Assembly: GCA_002419445.1 (NCBI GenBank)
Contig: DIGC01000081.1
Coordinates: 1 to 31,597, forward strand
Reading direction: 5' to 3'
Length of the DNA stretch: 31,597 nucleotides
From: Caryophanales bacterium UBA5732
Lineage (GTDB): Bacteria; Bacillota_I; Bacilli_A; Izemoplasmatales; Hujiaoplasmataceae
The first letter of the stretch is position 1. Each line of letters starts with the position of its first letter. Below are positions 1 to 6,887 of the stretch, in pieces. The notes beneath the pieces are model-generated. The model saw only the letters and a program-made list of their open reading frames with translations. It was not told the origin of the DNA and did no database searches. The translations under genes and the position numbers were made by a program.

Positions 1-31
1 AGAAAAACTCCACTTATATTTTTTTTTGAAA

Positions 32-604
32 TTAGAATAATCGCTGTTCCATATCGCGGAAGTAGAAGACAATGATTTGTGAAATCATTTCTTGAATTCG
101 ACGGATATTATTGATATTATCTCTAAATACGGAAAATACAGCCTGTACGAAACTAGCTGAAACAACTTTCAGTAAATAACGATCGAACTTCTTAGGATAA
201 TATGCGTTTATTTTTTGAATAATCATCCCTTCAAGTTGATTCTTTATCTTTAAGTAATGAGAACCTGAGGAATCTAAAGTCATAATATATATTTCTCTAG
301 TATAAGGTTTTAATACTCTCATTACAAAATTGACTAACTGGTTAACATCGTCGATTGTTTTAATTGATGTGATGTTTAATTCCTCGTCAAAGCTACCCAA
401 GTCATCAATCGCTCTTTCTGCAGGTAATAAGATTTCTTTGAATAGTGTCTCTTTATTTTTGTAGTAGCGATAAATATTTCCCACAGTTATGTTGGCTTTA
501 TCAGCAATTCTACGCATATTAGCATTTTGAAAACCGTATTCAAAAAATTCTAAAATTGCGCCTTCTACAATTGAGTTCCGTACACTTTCTTTCAATACTT
601 GCAT
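32..604 (-). CDS. TetR/AcrR-family transcriptional regulator
   Basis: A 190-residue protein with the TetR layout: an N-terminal helix-turn-helix DNA-binding domain at about residues 10-56 and a helical ligand/dimer domain after it. The recognition-helix region reads MRRIADKANITVGNIYRYYK (residues 30-49), which fits the family pattern closely. The C-terminal part is not recognisable, so the ligand is unknown. The start is the ATG at 604, eight bases after an AGGAGG ribosome binding site, and the gene ends close to the left edge, so any co-transcribed target lies outside the window. TetR proteins usually repress their own gene and a neighbour. An inverted repeat overlaps the promoter of this gene, which suggests autoregulation (inference). 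Confidence 0.9.
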   Translation of the reverse strand: MQVLKESVRNSIVEGAILEFFEYGFQNANMRRIADKANITVGNIYRYYKNKETLFKEILLPAERAIDDLGSFDEELNITSIKTIDDVNQLVNFVMRVLKPYTREIYIMTLDSSGSHYLKIKNQLEGMIIQKINAYYPKKFDRYLLKVVSASFVQAVFSVFRDNINNIRRIQEMISQIIVFYFRDMEQRLF

Positions 605-632
605 ACCCTTAACCTCCTTTTTTCATTATTAG

Positions 633-819
633 TCACAATGTCACAAATTTTAGCAGGAAACATGTAGTAACTTATCTTTATTATAGTAAAAATTTGTGAA
701 TATTACAACATTTAAACAAATTCGTGCATAATAATGTTATTTGTAAACATTTTCAAATATCTTGAACTTCAAAATGAGAGAAGCTTTTCGATTTGACCCA
801 TTTACCTTTTTGTGACATT
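633..819. repeat. Dispersed GTCACAA / TTGTGAC motifs, possible operator sites
   Basis: The sequence holds two tandem copies of GTCACAA (633-639 and 640-646), the 11-mer AATGTCACAAA (637-647) and its exact reverse complement TTTGTGACATT (809-819), and a second inverted pair TCACAAATTT (641-650) / AAATTTGTGA (690-699). They flank the promoter of the TetR-type gene and lie between it and the next, divergent gene. Operator function is inferred from position and repetition only. Confidence 0.45.
680..708 (-). promoter_or_regulatory. Promoter of the TetR-type gene
   Basis: On the minus strand a -35 box TTGTAA (703-708) is separated by 17 bases from a perfect -10 box TATAAT (680-685). The start of transcription would lie about 70 bases upstream of the ATG at 604. 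The motif AAATTTGTGA (690-699) lies in the spacer and its reverse complement TCACAAATTT (641-650) lies downstream, so a repressor could bridge or block this promoter. Confidence 0.7.
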
Positions 820-936
820 ATTTTGTAGTTTTATGTATATAAGTAAACATTTCCCAGTAAAATACGCAATTATTATTGTCTTTTATTCTTCAAAAAAAAA
901 ATTAAAAAACAAATATTTCTAAAAATTGTTAGTTTA

Positions 937-965
937 TTGACATAAATCCATAGAAGTTATATAAT
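937..965 (+). promoter_or_regulatory. Consensus sigma-A promoter for the membrane protein gene
   Basis: A perfect -35 box TTGACA (937-942), a 17-base spacer and a perfect -10 box TATAAT (960-965) lie just upstream of the ATG at 990. A GGGGTGA ribosome binding site follows at about 979-985. This is the best-matching promoter in the window and suggests strong constitutive expression. Confidence 0.85.
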
Positions 966-989
966 TTTATTATACTGTGGGGTGAAACT

Positions 990-2198
990 ATGAAAAAGTT
1001 TTTTAGCAACGTATTATTACTAATTTCAGTACTATTAGTCAGTTTGGTGGCGGTACCTTGGAACAATATTAGTCAATGGGGATTTGAAGTAGATTTTTTA
1101 TCCGCTAACGAGTTGATGATAAAGGCTATTGTCGGCGGTTTTACAATTTTACTTAGCGTTATATTCTTTTTCATTTCCAATAAAGAATTCAAAGACTCTG
1201 GAGTAGTAAGCAATAGCACGAGAAACCTTGCAGTCATCCCTGTATTTGGCTTTTCACTCGCTGTTATGGCTTATGCTACATATTTAGCGTATTCTGTTTA
1301 TGTCTCAACGATAACTAGCACAGCTCAACTATTGTTATTCATTGGCAGTGTCGGCATTATTTTTACCCTTTTTATAGTTGGATATTTCTTAGTCGTTGAG
1401 TATAAGAAAGTTAAAAATATTGGTCGTTTATTTAGAATATTGATCTTAATTGAAATTGCAGTCGCAACAATGGCTTTCGCTTATTTAAACCTAATATACC
1501 GAGTAAGAGATAGTTATAGCACTTTAGGCACCAGATACACAATTTTCTATATTCCTTTGTTCTTAGTTATTTATATACTCTACATGATTTTCTCAGCAAA
1601 AGTTGATAAAAATTTAGAAAAAGAAGAATCTTTAGAAAAAGAGATCTCCGAAAACAAAAAAGCAAAAGGGAAATCCGAATCGAAAACGCCAGATAACAGC
1701 CGTAAATCAATGATTGTTTCGAAGGAACAACCAATAGTTTCGGGAAATGAAAACCTTGACCCAACCAGTATTGTTTTCCAAGATGTTAATATCGATCCAG
1801 AATTTTCAAAAATGTCTAACCAAGCAAATCAAGCAAATTCCATCGAGTACTACATTGAAAAACCTAAAATGTTCAAACCGTTAAATCCTTCTTTTGATGA
1901 AATAGTTTCATATGTCAGAGAATTGCCTCAAGTAGTTACAAAATTGGATGATGACAAAATTACCTTCTATGTTGATCGCAAACCGTTCTTAGTCCTGATG
2001 AATTTTGGCAATTATTACCGAATGGCATTTAAATATGACCTAGAGCAAGGTATCAGATTAATTATCAAATATCCAACAATTTCTAAAAATAAATCGACGA
2101 AAGATGAGCTCTGGTTTAAGGCTAATAATTATGGCGACATTCCTAAAGAAGTTATCTATAGCATCTTAAAAACCGCTCATAGTAATTATAATAGTTAA
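990..2198 (+). CDS. Six-helix membrane protein with C-terminal MmcQ/YjbR-like domain
   Basis: 402 residues. About six hydrophobic segments are visible at roughly residues 5-25, 43-65, 80-105, 113-136, 146-170 and 184-204. A charged, Lys/Glu/Ser-rich linker follows (about 205-250) and then a soluble tail. The tail from about residue 299 resembles the MmcQ/YjbR fold: a PSFDEIVSYVREL start, a VDRKPFLVLMNF strand pair, a MAFKYDLEQGIRLIIKYP segment and an LWFKANNYGDIPKEV end, in the order expected for that family. That match is from memory of the family pattern and needs a profile search. MmcQ/YjbR proteins are small and of poorly defined function, sometimes called DNA-binding, and are normally free-standing, so fusion to a membrane anchor is unusual. 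The gene has its own promoter and terminator and is therefore probably monocistronic. Function not known. Confidence 0.8.
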   Translation: MKKFFSNVLLLISVLLVSLVAVPWNNISQWGFEVDFLSANELMIKAIVGGFTILLSVIFFFISNKEFKDSGVVSNSTRNLAVIPVFGFSLAVMAYATYLAYSVYVSTITSTAQLLLFIGSVGIIFTLFIVGYFLVVEYKKVKNIGRLFRILILIEIAVATMAFAYLNLIYRVRDSYSTLGTRYTIFYIPLFLVIYILYMIFSAKVDKNLEKEESLEKEISENKKAKGKSESKTPDNSRKSMIVSKEQPIVSGNENLDPTSIVFQDVNIDPEFSKMSNQANQANSIEYYIEKPKMFKPLNPSFDEIVSYVRELPQVVTKLDDDKITFYVDRKPFLVLMNFGNYYRMAFKYDLEQGIRLIIKYPTISKNKSTKDELWFKANNYGDIPKEVIYSILKTAHSNYNS

Positions 2199-2226
2199 AG
2201 CAACTTCAAAAAAGTTGCTTTTTTTT
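2199..2226 (+). terminator. Rho-independent terminator
   Basis: An eight-base stem AGCAACTT (2199-2206) / AAGTTGCT (2212-2219) with a five-base loop is followed by a run of T. It begins right after the stop codon of the membrane protein gene. Confidence 0.9.
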
Positions 2227-2246
2227 ACTCTTTTTGACCAAAACAA

Positions 2247-2275
2247 TTGAAGGAAAGCCCTTTCTATGATATGAT
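2247..2275 (+). promoter_or_regulatory. Promoter of the Fic-like gene (extended -10)
   Basis: TTGAAG (2247-2252), a 17-base spacer and TATGAT (2270-2275), preceded by TGA so that it forms an extended -10. Transcription would begin only about a dozen bases before the GAGGTGA ribosome binding site. Confidence 0.6.
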
Positions 2276-2293
2276 TTAAATGAGGTGATAGAT

Positions 2294-3019
2294 ATGAAAT
2301 TTGAAGAGGTAGAAGCGCTTAAAGAGCAATTAATCAACAAGAAAAAAACAATGACTAAAGCAGAGCTTCAAGTTATCTGCGATGAATTCGACAAAAGATT
2401 CATCTATGAATCGACAAGTTTTGATAATGATGATTTTACTTTCGAAGATGTTTGTTTCTTGTTGGAGGATCATTCCCGCGAATTTCCGGACAAAAAAGCC
2501 AATAGACGACAGGCGGTCATTAATAATTATCACGCTATTAGTTTAGTTCATCGTCTTGTAGAAAAAGGTACGGAACTAAATGAATCAACAGTAAAAGATT
2601 TACATCAAGTATTAGTTGAAGGGATTATTACTGGAGGAGTTTACCGTACAAGAGATTTATTCATATTAGGAGCTAAACACGTTCCGCCAACTTACCTAAA
2701 AATCTTTAAAAAAATGGATTCTTACTTTAATGAGTTAACAAATCCTGAGTTAAAAGGTTTAGAAAAAGCTGCTTTTGCACACCTACAATTATTAAAGATT
2801 TATCCATTTATGGACGCCAATGGTAGATTGGCCAGATTATTATTAAACTACCAGCTTGAATTAGAAGGTTATTTACCGGTATCAATTACTAAGGAACAAC
2901 GAGATGATTATTTCAAAAATATCGATGAATATAAAATCAACAAAAAAATAGAACCTTTTACAGAATTTTTAGCCGAGATTGAGGCTACAAGGATTAAAGA
3001 ATTTTTGGAGAGAGGATAA
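2294..3019 (+). CDS. Fic-domain protein with substituted catalytic histidine
   Basis: 241 residues. The fold is that of Fic/DOC enzymes, which normally transfer AMP or another nucleotide part onto a protein hydroxyl. The N-terminal part aligns with the usual inhibitory helix (STSFDND, residues 40-46, followed by FTFEDVCFLLE), and the region GVYRTRDLFI before the active site is typical. The core motif is normally H-P-F-x-(D/E)-G-N-G-R-x-x-R. Here it reads YPFMDANGRLAR (residues 170-181): the catalytic histidine is tyrosine (codon TAT at 2801), while the phosphate-binding N176, G177, R178 and R181 remain. The inhibitory glutamate position is aspartate (D44). So it is likely inactive in AMP transfer or does different chemistry. 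Start: a GTG at 2285 lies inside the GAGGTGA ribosome binding site, so the ATG at 2294 is preferred. Confidence 0.85.
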   Translation: MKFEEVEALKEQLINKKKTMTKAELQVICDEFDKRFIYESTSFDNDDFTFEDVCFLLEDHSREFPDKKANRRQAVINNYHAISLVHRLVEKGTELNESTVKDLHQVLVEGIITGGVYRTRDLFILGAKHVPPTYLKIFKKMDSYFNELTNPELKGLEKAAFAHLQLLKIYPFMDANGRLARLLLNYQLELEGYLPVSITKEQRDDYFKNIDEYKINKKIEPFTEFLAEIEATRIKEFLERG

Positions 3020-3032
3020 ATTCTCTCTTTTT
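3008..3032 (+). terminator. Weak terminator-like hairpin at the end of the Fic-like gene
   Basis: GAGAGA (3008-3013) pairs with TCTCTC (3022-3027) around an eight-base loop and is followed by five T. The stop codon of the Fic-like gene lies in the loop. The stem is short, so some read-through into lplA, only 32 bases downstream, is plausible. Confidence 0.5.
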
Positions 3033-3051
3033 ATTGCAAGGAGGAAAATAA

Positions 3052-4017
3052 ATGAAATATATTGCATATCCTTTTCAAGAGGTTAAAAAACTAAGTTTTT
3101 ACTTAGCAACTGAAGAATTTCTGGCGAGAAACTATCCTGAAGACGAGTATTTCTTCATGTGGCAAGTCAACCCAACCGTTATTTTTGGCAGAAACCAATT
3201 GATAGAAAACGAAGTAAACTTACAATATGTCAAAGATAACAACATTGAATTTTACCGTAGAAAATCCGGCGGTGGTTGCGTATACGCAGATTTCTCAAAT
3301 ATTATGTTTTCGTTCATCACATCAACTTTTAACAAAGATTTCGTATTTAATACATATCTCAATAAAGTTGCGAATATTCTTAAAGAACTAGGCCTTAATG
3401 CCTATGTTTCTGGACGCAATGATATTCTAGTCGACGGTTTAAAGGTCTCAGGAAATGCTTTTTATCAAGTTAATTCGCGCTCGATTGTTCATGGGACAAT
3501 GCTTTATAACACAGACTTAAGTGTAATGGTCAAAGCTATTACTCCCGATAATGAAAAACTTATTTCTAAGGGTATCGATTCAGTGCGAAAAAGAGTAACC
3601 AATGTTAAGGAACATTTAGATATTACGATTGACGATTTTAAAAAATATATCCGTGAGCACATTGCTGATCAGGAAATCATTTTAACGAACCGTGACATAA
3701 AAGAAATTGAAAAAATTGAAATAACCTACCTTAAAGACAACTTTATCTATGGTAAAAATCCTAATTATACAATTAGCAAAAAGAAAAAAACCGATGCCGG
3801 AATGATTGAAATCAGTCTAGAACTTAAGAATAACATTGTCAAAAGAATGAATATGTTAGGAGATTATTTCCTAATTGGAGATCAAGATGAATTTTTGAAT
3901 AATTTTAAGAATATTAATTATGAAAAAGATGAATTTATCAAGGTTTTGAACCGTATTGATATCAATAAATATATCTATAATTTATCAAGTGAGGATTTTT
4001 TACAAATCTTATTCTAA
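3052..4017 (+). CDS. lplA: Lipoate-protein ligase A
   Basis: 321 residues, the usual length of the two-domain ligase. LplA activates free lipoate with ATP to lipoyl-AMP and attaches it to a lysine of carrier proteins in the cytoplasm. The motif RRKSGGGCVYAD, the GRNDI stretch and the catalytic-lysine motif DGLKVSGNAFYQ (K131) are all present, with a C-terminal accessory domain after about residue 240. The AAGGAGG ribosome binding site just before the ATG fixes the start. Directly downstream lie gcvT, gcvH, gcvPA and gcvPB, so GcvH is the obvious substrate. Other lipoylated dehydrogenase subunits could also be substrates. No clear promoter of its own is visible in the 32-base gap. Confidence 0.93.
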   Translation: MKYIAYPFQEVKKLSFYLATEEFLARNYPEDEYFFMWQVNPTVIFGRNQLIENEVNLQYVKDNNIEFYRRKSGGGCVYADFSNIMFSFITSTFNKDFVFNTYLNKVANILKELGLNAYVSGRNDILVDGLKVSGNAFYQVNSRSIVHGTMLYNTDLSVMVKAITPDNEKLISKGIDSVRKRVTNVKEHLDITIDDFKKYIREHIADQEIILTNRDIKEIEKIEITYLKDNFIYGKNPNYTISKKKKTDAGMIEISLELKNNIVKRMNMLGDYFLIGDQDEFLNNFKNINYEKDEFIKVLNRIDINKYIYNLSSEDFLQILF

Positions 4018-4029
4018 AGAATAAATATG

Positions 4030-4038
4030 TGATATAAT
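4030..4038 (+). promoter_or_regulatory. Extended -10 promoter element before gcvT
   Basis: TGATATAAT (4030-4038) is a perfect TGn-TATAAT extended -10 box. No good -35 box is seen. The start of transcription would fall almost on the ribosome binding site (4045-4053), leaving a leader of about ten bases, too short for a glycine riboswitch. Confidence 0.5.
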
Positions 4039-4054
4039 AATTTTGAGGTGGAGT

Positions 4055-5158
4055 ATGGAAAATTTAAAGAAAACATGTCTTTATGATAAGCATGTTGAAC
4101 TCGGCGCAAAAATGGAAGAATTTGCCGGTTACAGCATGCCAATAGTTTATGATAGCATTAAAAACGAGCACTTAGCTGTGAGAAATAATGCAGGAATGTT
4201 CGATGTTAGTCATATGGGTGAAATTACTATTAAAGGTCTGGACGCATTAGCTTTTGTCGAAAAAATTTTTACTAATAAAGTAGAAACATTATCTGACGGA
4301 CAAGTGGCTTATGGGATGATGCTTTATGAAAACGGTGGAGTAGTCGATGACTTATTAGTATATAGGCTCAACACTGAGTACTTTTTATTAGTTGTTAATG
4401 CTAGTAACGTAGCTAAAGATTATAACTGGATTGTTGAAAACACCGGAGATTTTGATGTTCTGGTTCAGAACGTCTCTGAAGACTATCAGGAAATAGCTGT
4501 TCAGGGACCAAAAGCGCAAGAGCAAATTCTTAATATTTTAGGGATTGAACTTAAAGAATTAGGATTTTTCTATTTTGCAAATTATGAATATAATCATCAT
4601 CACTTATTGATTTCTAGAACTGGATACACTGGTGAAGATGGATTTGAAATTTACGCTAGTGAAGAAGCCATTAAGGAAATATGGGATTTGTTTTTAGAAA
4701 ACAAGGTTGTACCTTGCGGATTAGGGTCAAGAGATACTTTAAGATTTGAAGCGGCATTACCACTTTATGGTCATGAATTATCTCCGGAAATCACACCTCT
4801 TGAAGCTGGATTAAAGTTCTTTGTTAAAATTGATAGTGATCTTGATTTTATTGGTAAACAAGCCTTAATTGCTCAAGGTGAAGACCTAACAAGAAGAATC
4901 GTTGGCATTGAGTTAAAAGAACGTTCAATTCCACGTGAAGGCTACGAAGTCTACTTCCAAGATGAATTAATTGGGCATGTTACAACTGGATATCTAAGTA
5001 TATCTTTAGAAAAACCGATTGCAATGGCTTTGATTAATCGACCATATACCAAGAAAAATACCGATGTGTTCGTCAAGGTCAGAAACAAGTTAATACCTGG
5101 CTTTGTTAGAGATAAGAAATTTTTAGAAAAGAAATATAATAAAACGAAGGGAGCTTAA
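4055..5158 (+). CDS. gcvT: Glycine cleavage system T protein (aminomethyltransferase)
   Basis: 367 residues, normal length. GcvT takes the aminomethyl group from lipoylated GcvH and transfers the one-carbon unit to tetrahydrofolate, releasing ammonia. Family landmarks include the start KKTCLYDKHVELGAKMEEFAGY-like region with GYSMPIVYD, AGMFDVSHMGEI, ISRTGYTGEDGFEIY, PCGLGSRDTLRFEAALPLYGHEL and the C-terminal barrel ending in PGFVRDKKF. A TTG at 4043 is in frame but lies upstream of the GAGGTGGAG ribosome binding site, so the ATG at 4055 is chosen. gcvH follows after one base, which implies coupled translation. Confidence 0.96.
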   Translation: MENLKKTCLYDKHVELGAKMEEFAGYSMPIVYDSIKNEHLAVRNNAGMFDVSHMGEITIKGLDALAFVEKIFTNKVETLSDGQVAYGMMLYENGGVVDDLLVYRLNTEYFLLVVNASNVAKDYNWIVENTGDFDVLVQNVSEDYQEIAVQGPKAQEQILNILGIELKELGFFYFANYEYNHHHLLISRTGYTGEDGFEIYASEEAIKEIWDLFLENKVVPCGLGSRDTLRFEAALPLYGHELSPEITPLEAGLKFFVKIDSDLDFIGKQALIAQGEDLTRRIVGIELKERSIPREGYEVYFQDELIGHVTTGYLSISLEKPIAMALINRPYTKKNTDVFVKVRNKLIPGFVRDKKFLEKKYNKTKGA

Positions 5159-5159
5159 T

Positions 5160-5540
5160 ATGAGCAAATTAGTAGAAGGACTTTATTATACAAAAAGTCA
5201 TGAATGGGTTAAGTTATTGGATAATGATGAAGCTTTAATTGGTATCACGGATTTTGCACAATCAGAATTAGGTGATGTAGTTTTCGTGGATCTTCCAGAA
5301 GTGGGAGACACAGTCAGTCAAGAAGAAGAATTTGGCGCAGTTGAATCAGTCAAAGCCGCTTCAGATTTAATCTCTCCAGTGACTGGAGAAATTTTAGAAG
5401 TAAATGAAGATTTGGTTGGCGAACCTGAACTTCTTAATAAAAACCCTTATGATAACTGGTTATTAAAGGTTAAATTAGAAAACAATGATGAAATAGGAAG
5501 CTTATTAAGTTCTGAAGAATACGCAGAATTCATTAAATAG
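5160..5540 (+). CDS. gcvH: Glycine cleavage system H protein
   Basis: 126 residues, the standard size. GcvH is the lipoylated shuttle that carries the aminomethyl intermediate between the P, T and L proteins. The lipoyl-bearing lysine is K65 in GAVESVKAASDL, and the SHEWVKL opening and GDVVFVDLPEVG strand region are typical. The ribosome binding site AAGGAG lies in the end of gcvT, and the gene starts one base after the gcvT stop. LplA encoded upstream is the likely lipoylating enzyme. No gene for the L protein (dihydrolipoamide dehydrogenase) is in the window. Confidence 0.97.
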   Translation: MSKLVEGLYYTKSHEWVKLLDNDEALIGITDFAQSELGDVVFVDLPEVGDTVSQEEEFGAVESVKAASDLISPVTGEILEVNEDLVGEPELLNKNPYDNWLLKVKLENNDEIGSLLSSEEYAEFIK

Positions 5541-5552
5541 CAGGTGAAATAA

Positions 5553-6887
5553 TTGTTTAAATATTTTCCCCATACTAAGGCTGACATTGATACAATGTTA
5601 AAAAGCTTAAATATCTCATCAATTGATGAGTTGTTTAAAGACGTTCCAGAAAGCGTTATTTTTAACAGTGACTACGATGTTCCCAGCTTTATGTCCGAAT
5701 CAGAGTTAAGAAACCATTTTACAGAACTTGGTAAGAAAAATCAGGAACTAACTCTTTTTTCCGGTTTAGGGATATACGACCATTATCAACCCGCAGTAAT
5801 CGATGCCTTGACATCAAGACAGGAATTTATGACTTCCTATACTCCATATCAACCAGAAATATCTCAAGGCACCTTACAATATATTTTTGAGTATCAATCA
5901 ATGATTCAAACATTGACAGGCCTTGAAGTTTCAAACGCATCAATGTATGATGGAGCTACATCCACAGCCGAGGCCGCTTTTATGGCTTGCGCTGTCACTA
6001 GAAGAAACAAAATATTATTGTCCTCGACTCTTAATCCTAATACAGTCAATGTTATTAAAACATATTTAAGATACAAGGAATTGGAATGGGAGTTTATTGA
6101 AGAAAAATCTGGAGTTGTGGATTTCGCAGATTTAAAATCAAAACTGACGAAAGACGTAGCTGGTGTAATTGTTCAAAAACCTAATATATATGGAATTATT
6201 GAAGATTACGAAGGTTTTTCTGAATTAATCAAAATGAATAAATCGCTATTTATTGTCAACAGTGATATCTCTACTTTAGGCGTTTTGAAATCTCCAAAAG
6301 AAGATGGCGCTGACATAGCATGTGGTGATTGCCAAAGTTTAGGTATGCCAGTAGCTTTCGGAGGTCCGACATTAGGTTATTTAGCTACCCAAAAAGAGTA
6401 TGTGAGAAAAATGCCAGGAAGAATATGTGGCTTTACCCATGATTTAGAGGGTAAAAGAGCTTTTGTTTTAACTTTACAAGCTCGCGAACAACATATTAGA
6501 AGAAGTAAAGCCAATAGCAACATCTGTTCCAATCAATCTTTAATGGCTTTATTTGCGACCATTTACCTATCTTTAATGGGTAAAAACGGTTTAAAAGAAG
6601 TCAATAACCTATCATATCAAGGGGCACACTACCTCTATGACCGTCTATTAAAGACCGGTAAATTTACTGATCCATTCAAAAAACCTTTTTTAAAGGAATT
6701 TACTTTAGAAACATCGTTACCTAAAGAAAGCATTCAAACCGCTTTGTTGGAAAAAGGAATTTTCGGTGGAATCGGCTTAGATGTATTCGGTGAAAAATAT
6801 GAAGGTTTAATTAATTTTTCTGTAACTGAAAAGAGAACACAAGCAGAAATTGATAATCTTGTAGAAATTATGGAGGGATTATCATGA
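5553..6887 (+). CDS. gcvPA: Glycine dehydrogenase (decarboxylating) subunit 1
   Basis: 444 residues, the N-terminal half of the split P protein found in Gram-positive bacteria and archaea. With GcvPB it decarboxylates glycine and loads the aminomethyl group onto GcvH. Recognisable pieces are FKYFPHTKADIDTML, TPYQPEISQGTLQ, NASMYDGATSTAEAA and GRICGFTHDLEGKRAFVLTL, ending in a region matching the family. The start is a TTG at 5553, eight bases after AGGTGA. It is supported by the family-typical beginning MFKYFPHT and the lack of an alternative. The end overlaps gcvPB by four bases (ATGA). Confidence 0.95.
   Translation: MFKYFPHTKADIDTMLKSLNISSIDELFKDVPESVIFNSDYDVPSFMSESELRNHFTELGKKNQELTLFSGLGIYDHYQPAVIDALTSRQEFMTSYTPYQPEISQGTLQYIFEYQSMIQTLTGLEVSNASMYDGATSTAEAAFMACAVTRRNKILLSSTLNPNTVNVIKTYLRYKELEWEFIEEKSGVVDFADLKSKLTKDVAGVIVQKPNIYGIIEDYEGFSELIKMNKSLFIVNSDISTLGVLKSPKEDGADIACGDCQSLGMPVAFGGPTLGYLATQKEYVRKMPGRICGFTHDLEGKRAFVLTLQAREQHIRRSKANSNICSNQSLMALFATIYLSLMGKNGLKEVNNLSYQGAHYLYDRLLKTGKFTDPFKKPFLKEFTLETSLPKESIQTALLEKGIFGGIGLDVFGEKYEGLINFSVTEKRTQAEIDNLVEIMEGLS

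Larger units (their letters stand above)
605..989. other. Non-coding divergent gap of 385 bp
   Basis: Very A+T-rich spacer between two divergently transcribed genes. It holds the promoters of both genes and the repeated GTCACAA-type motifs listed separately. No open reading frame with a ribosome binding site, no terminator and no recognisable structured RNA was seen between about 720 and 930. A short direct repeat GTAAACATTT occurs near 741 and 850, of unknown meaning. Confidence 0.6.
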
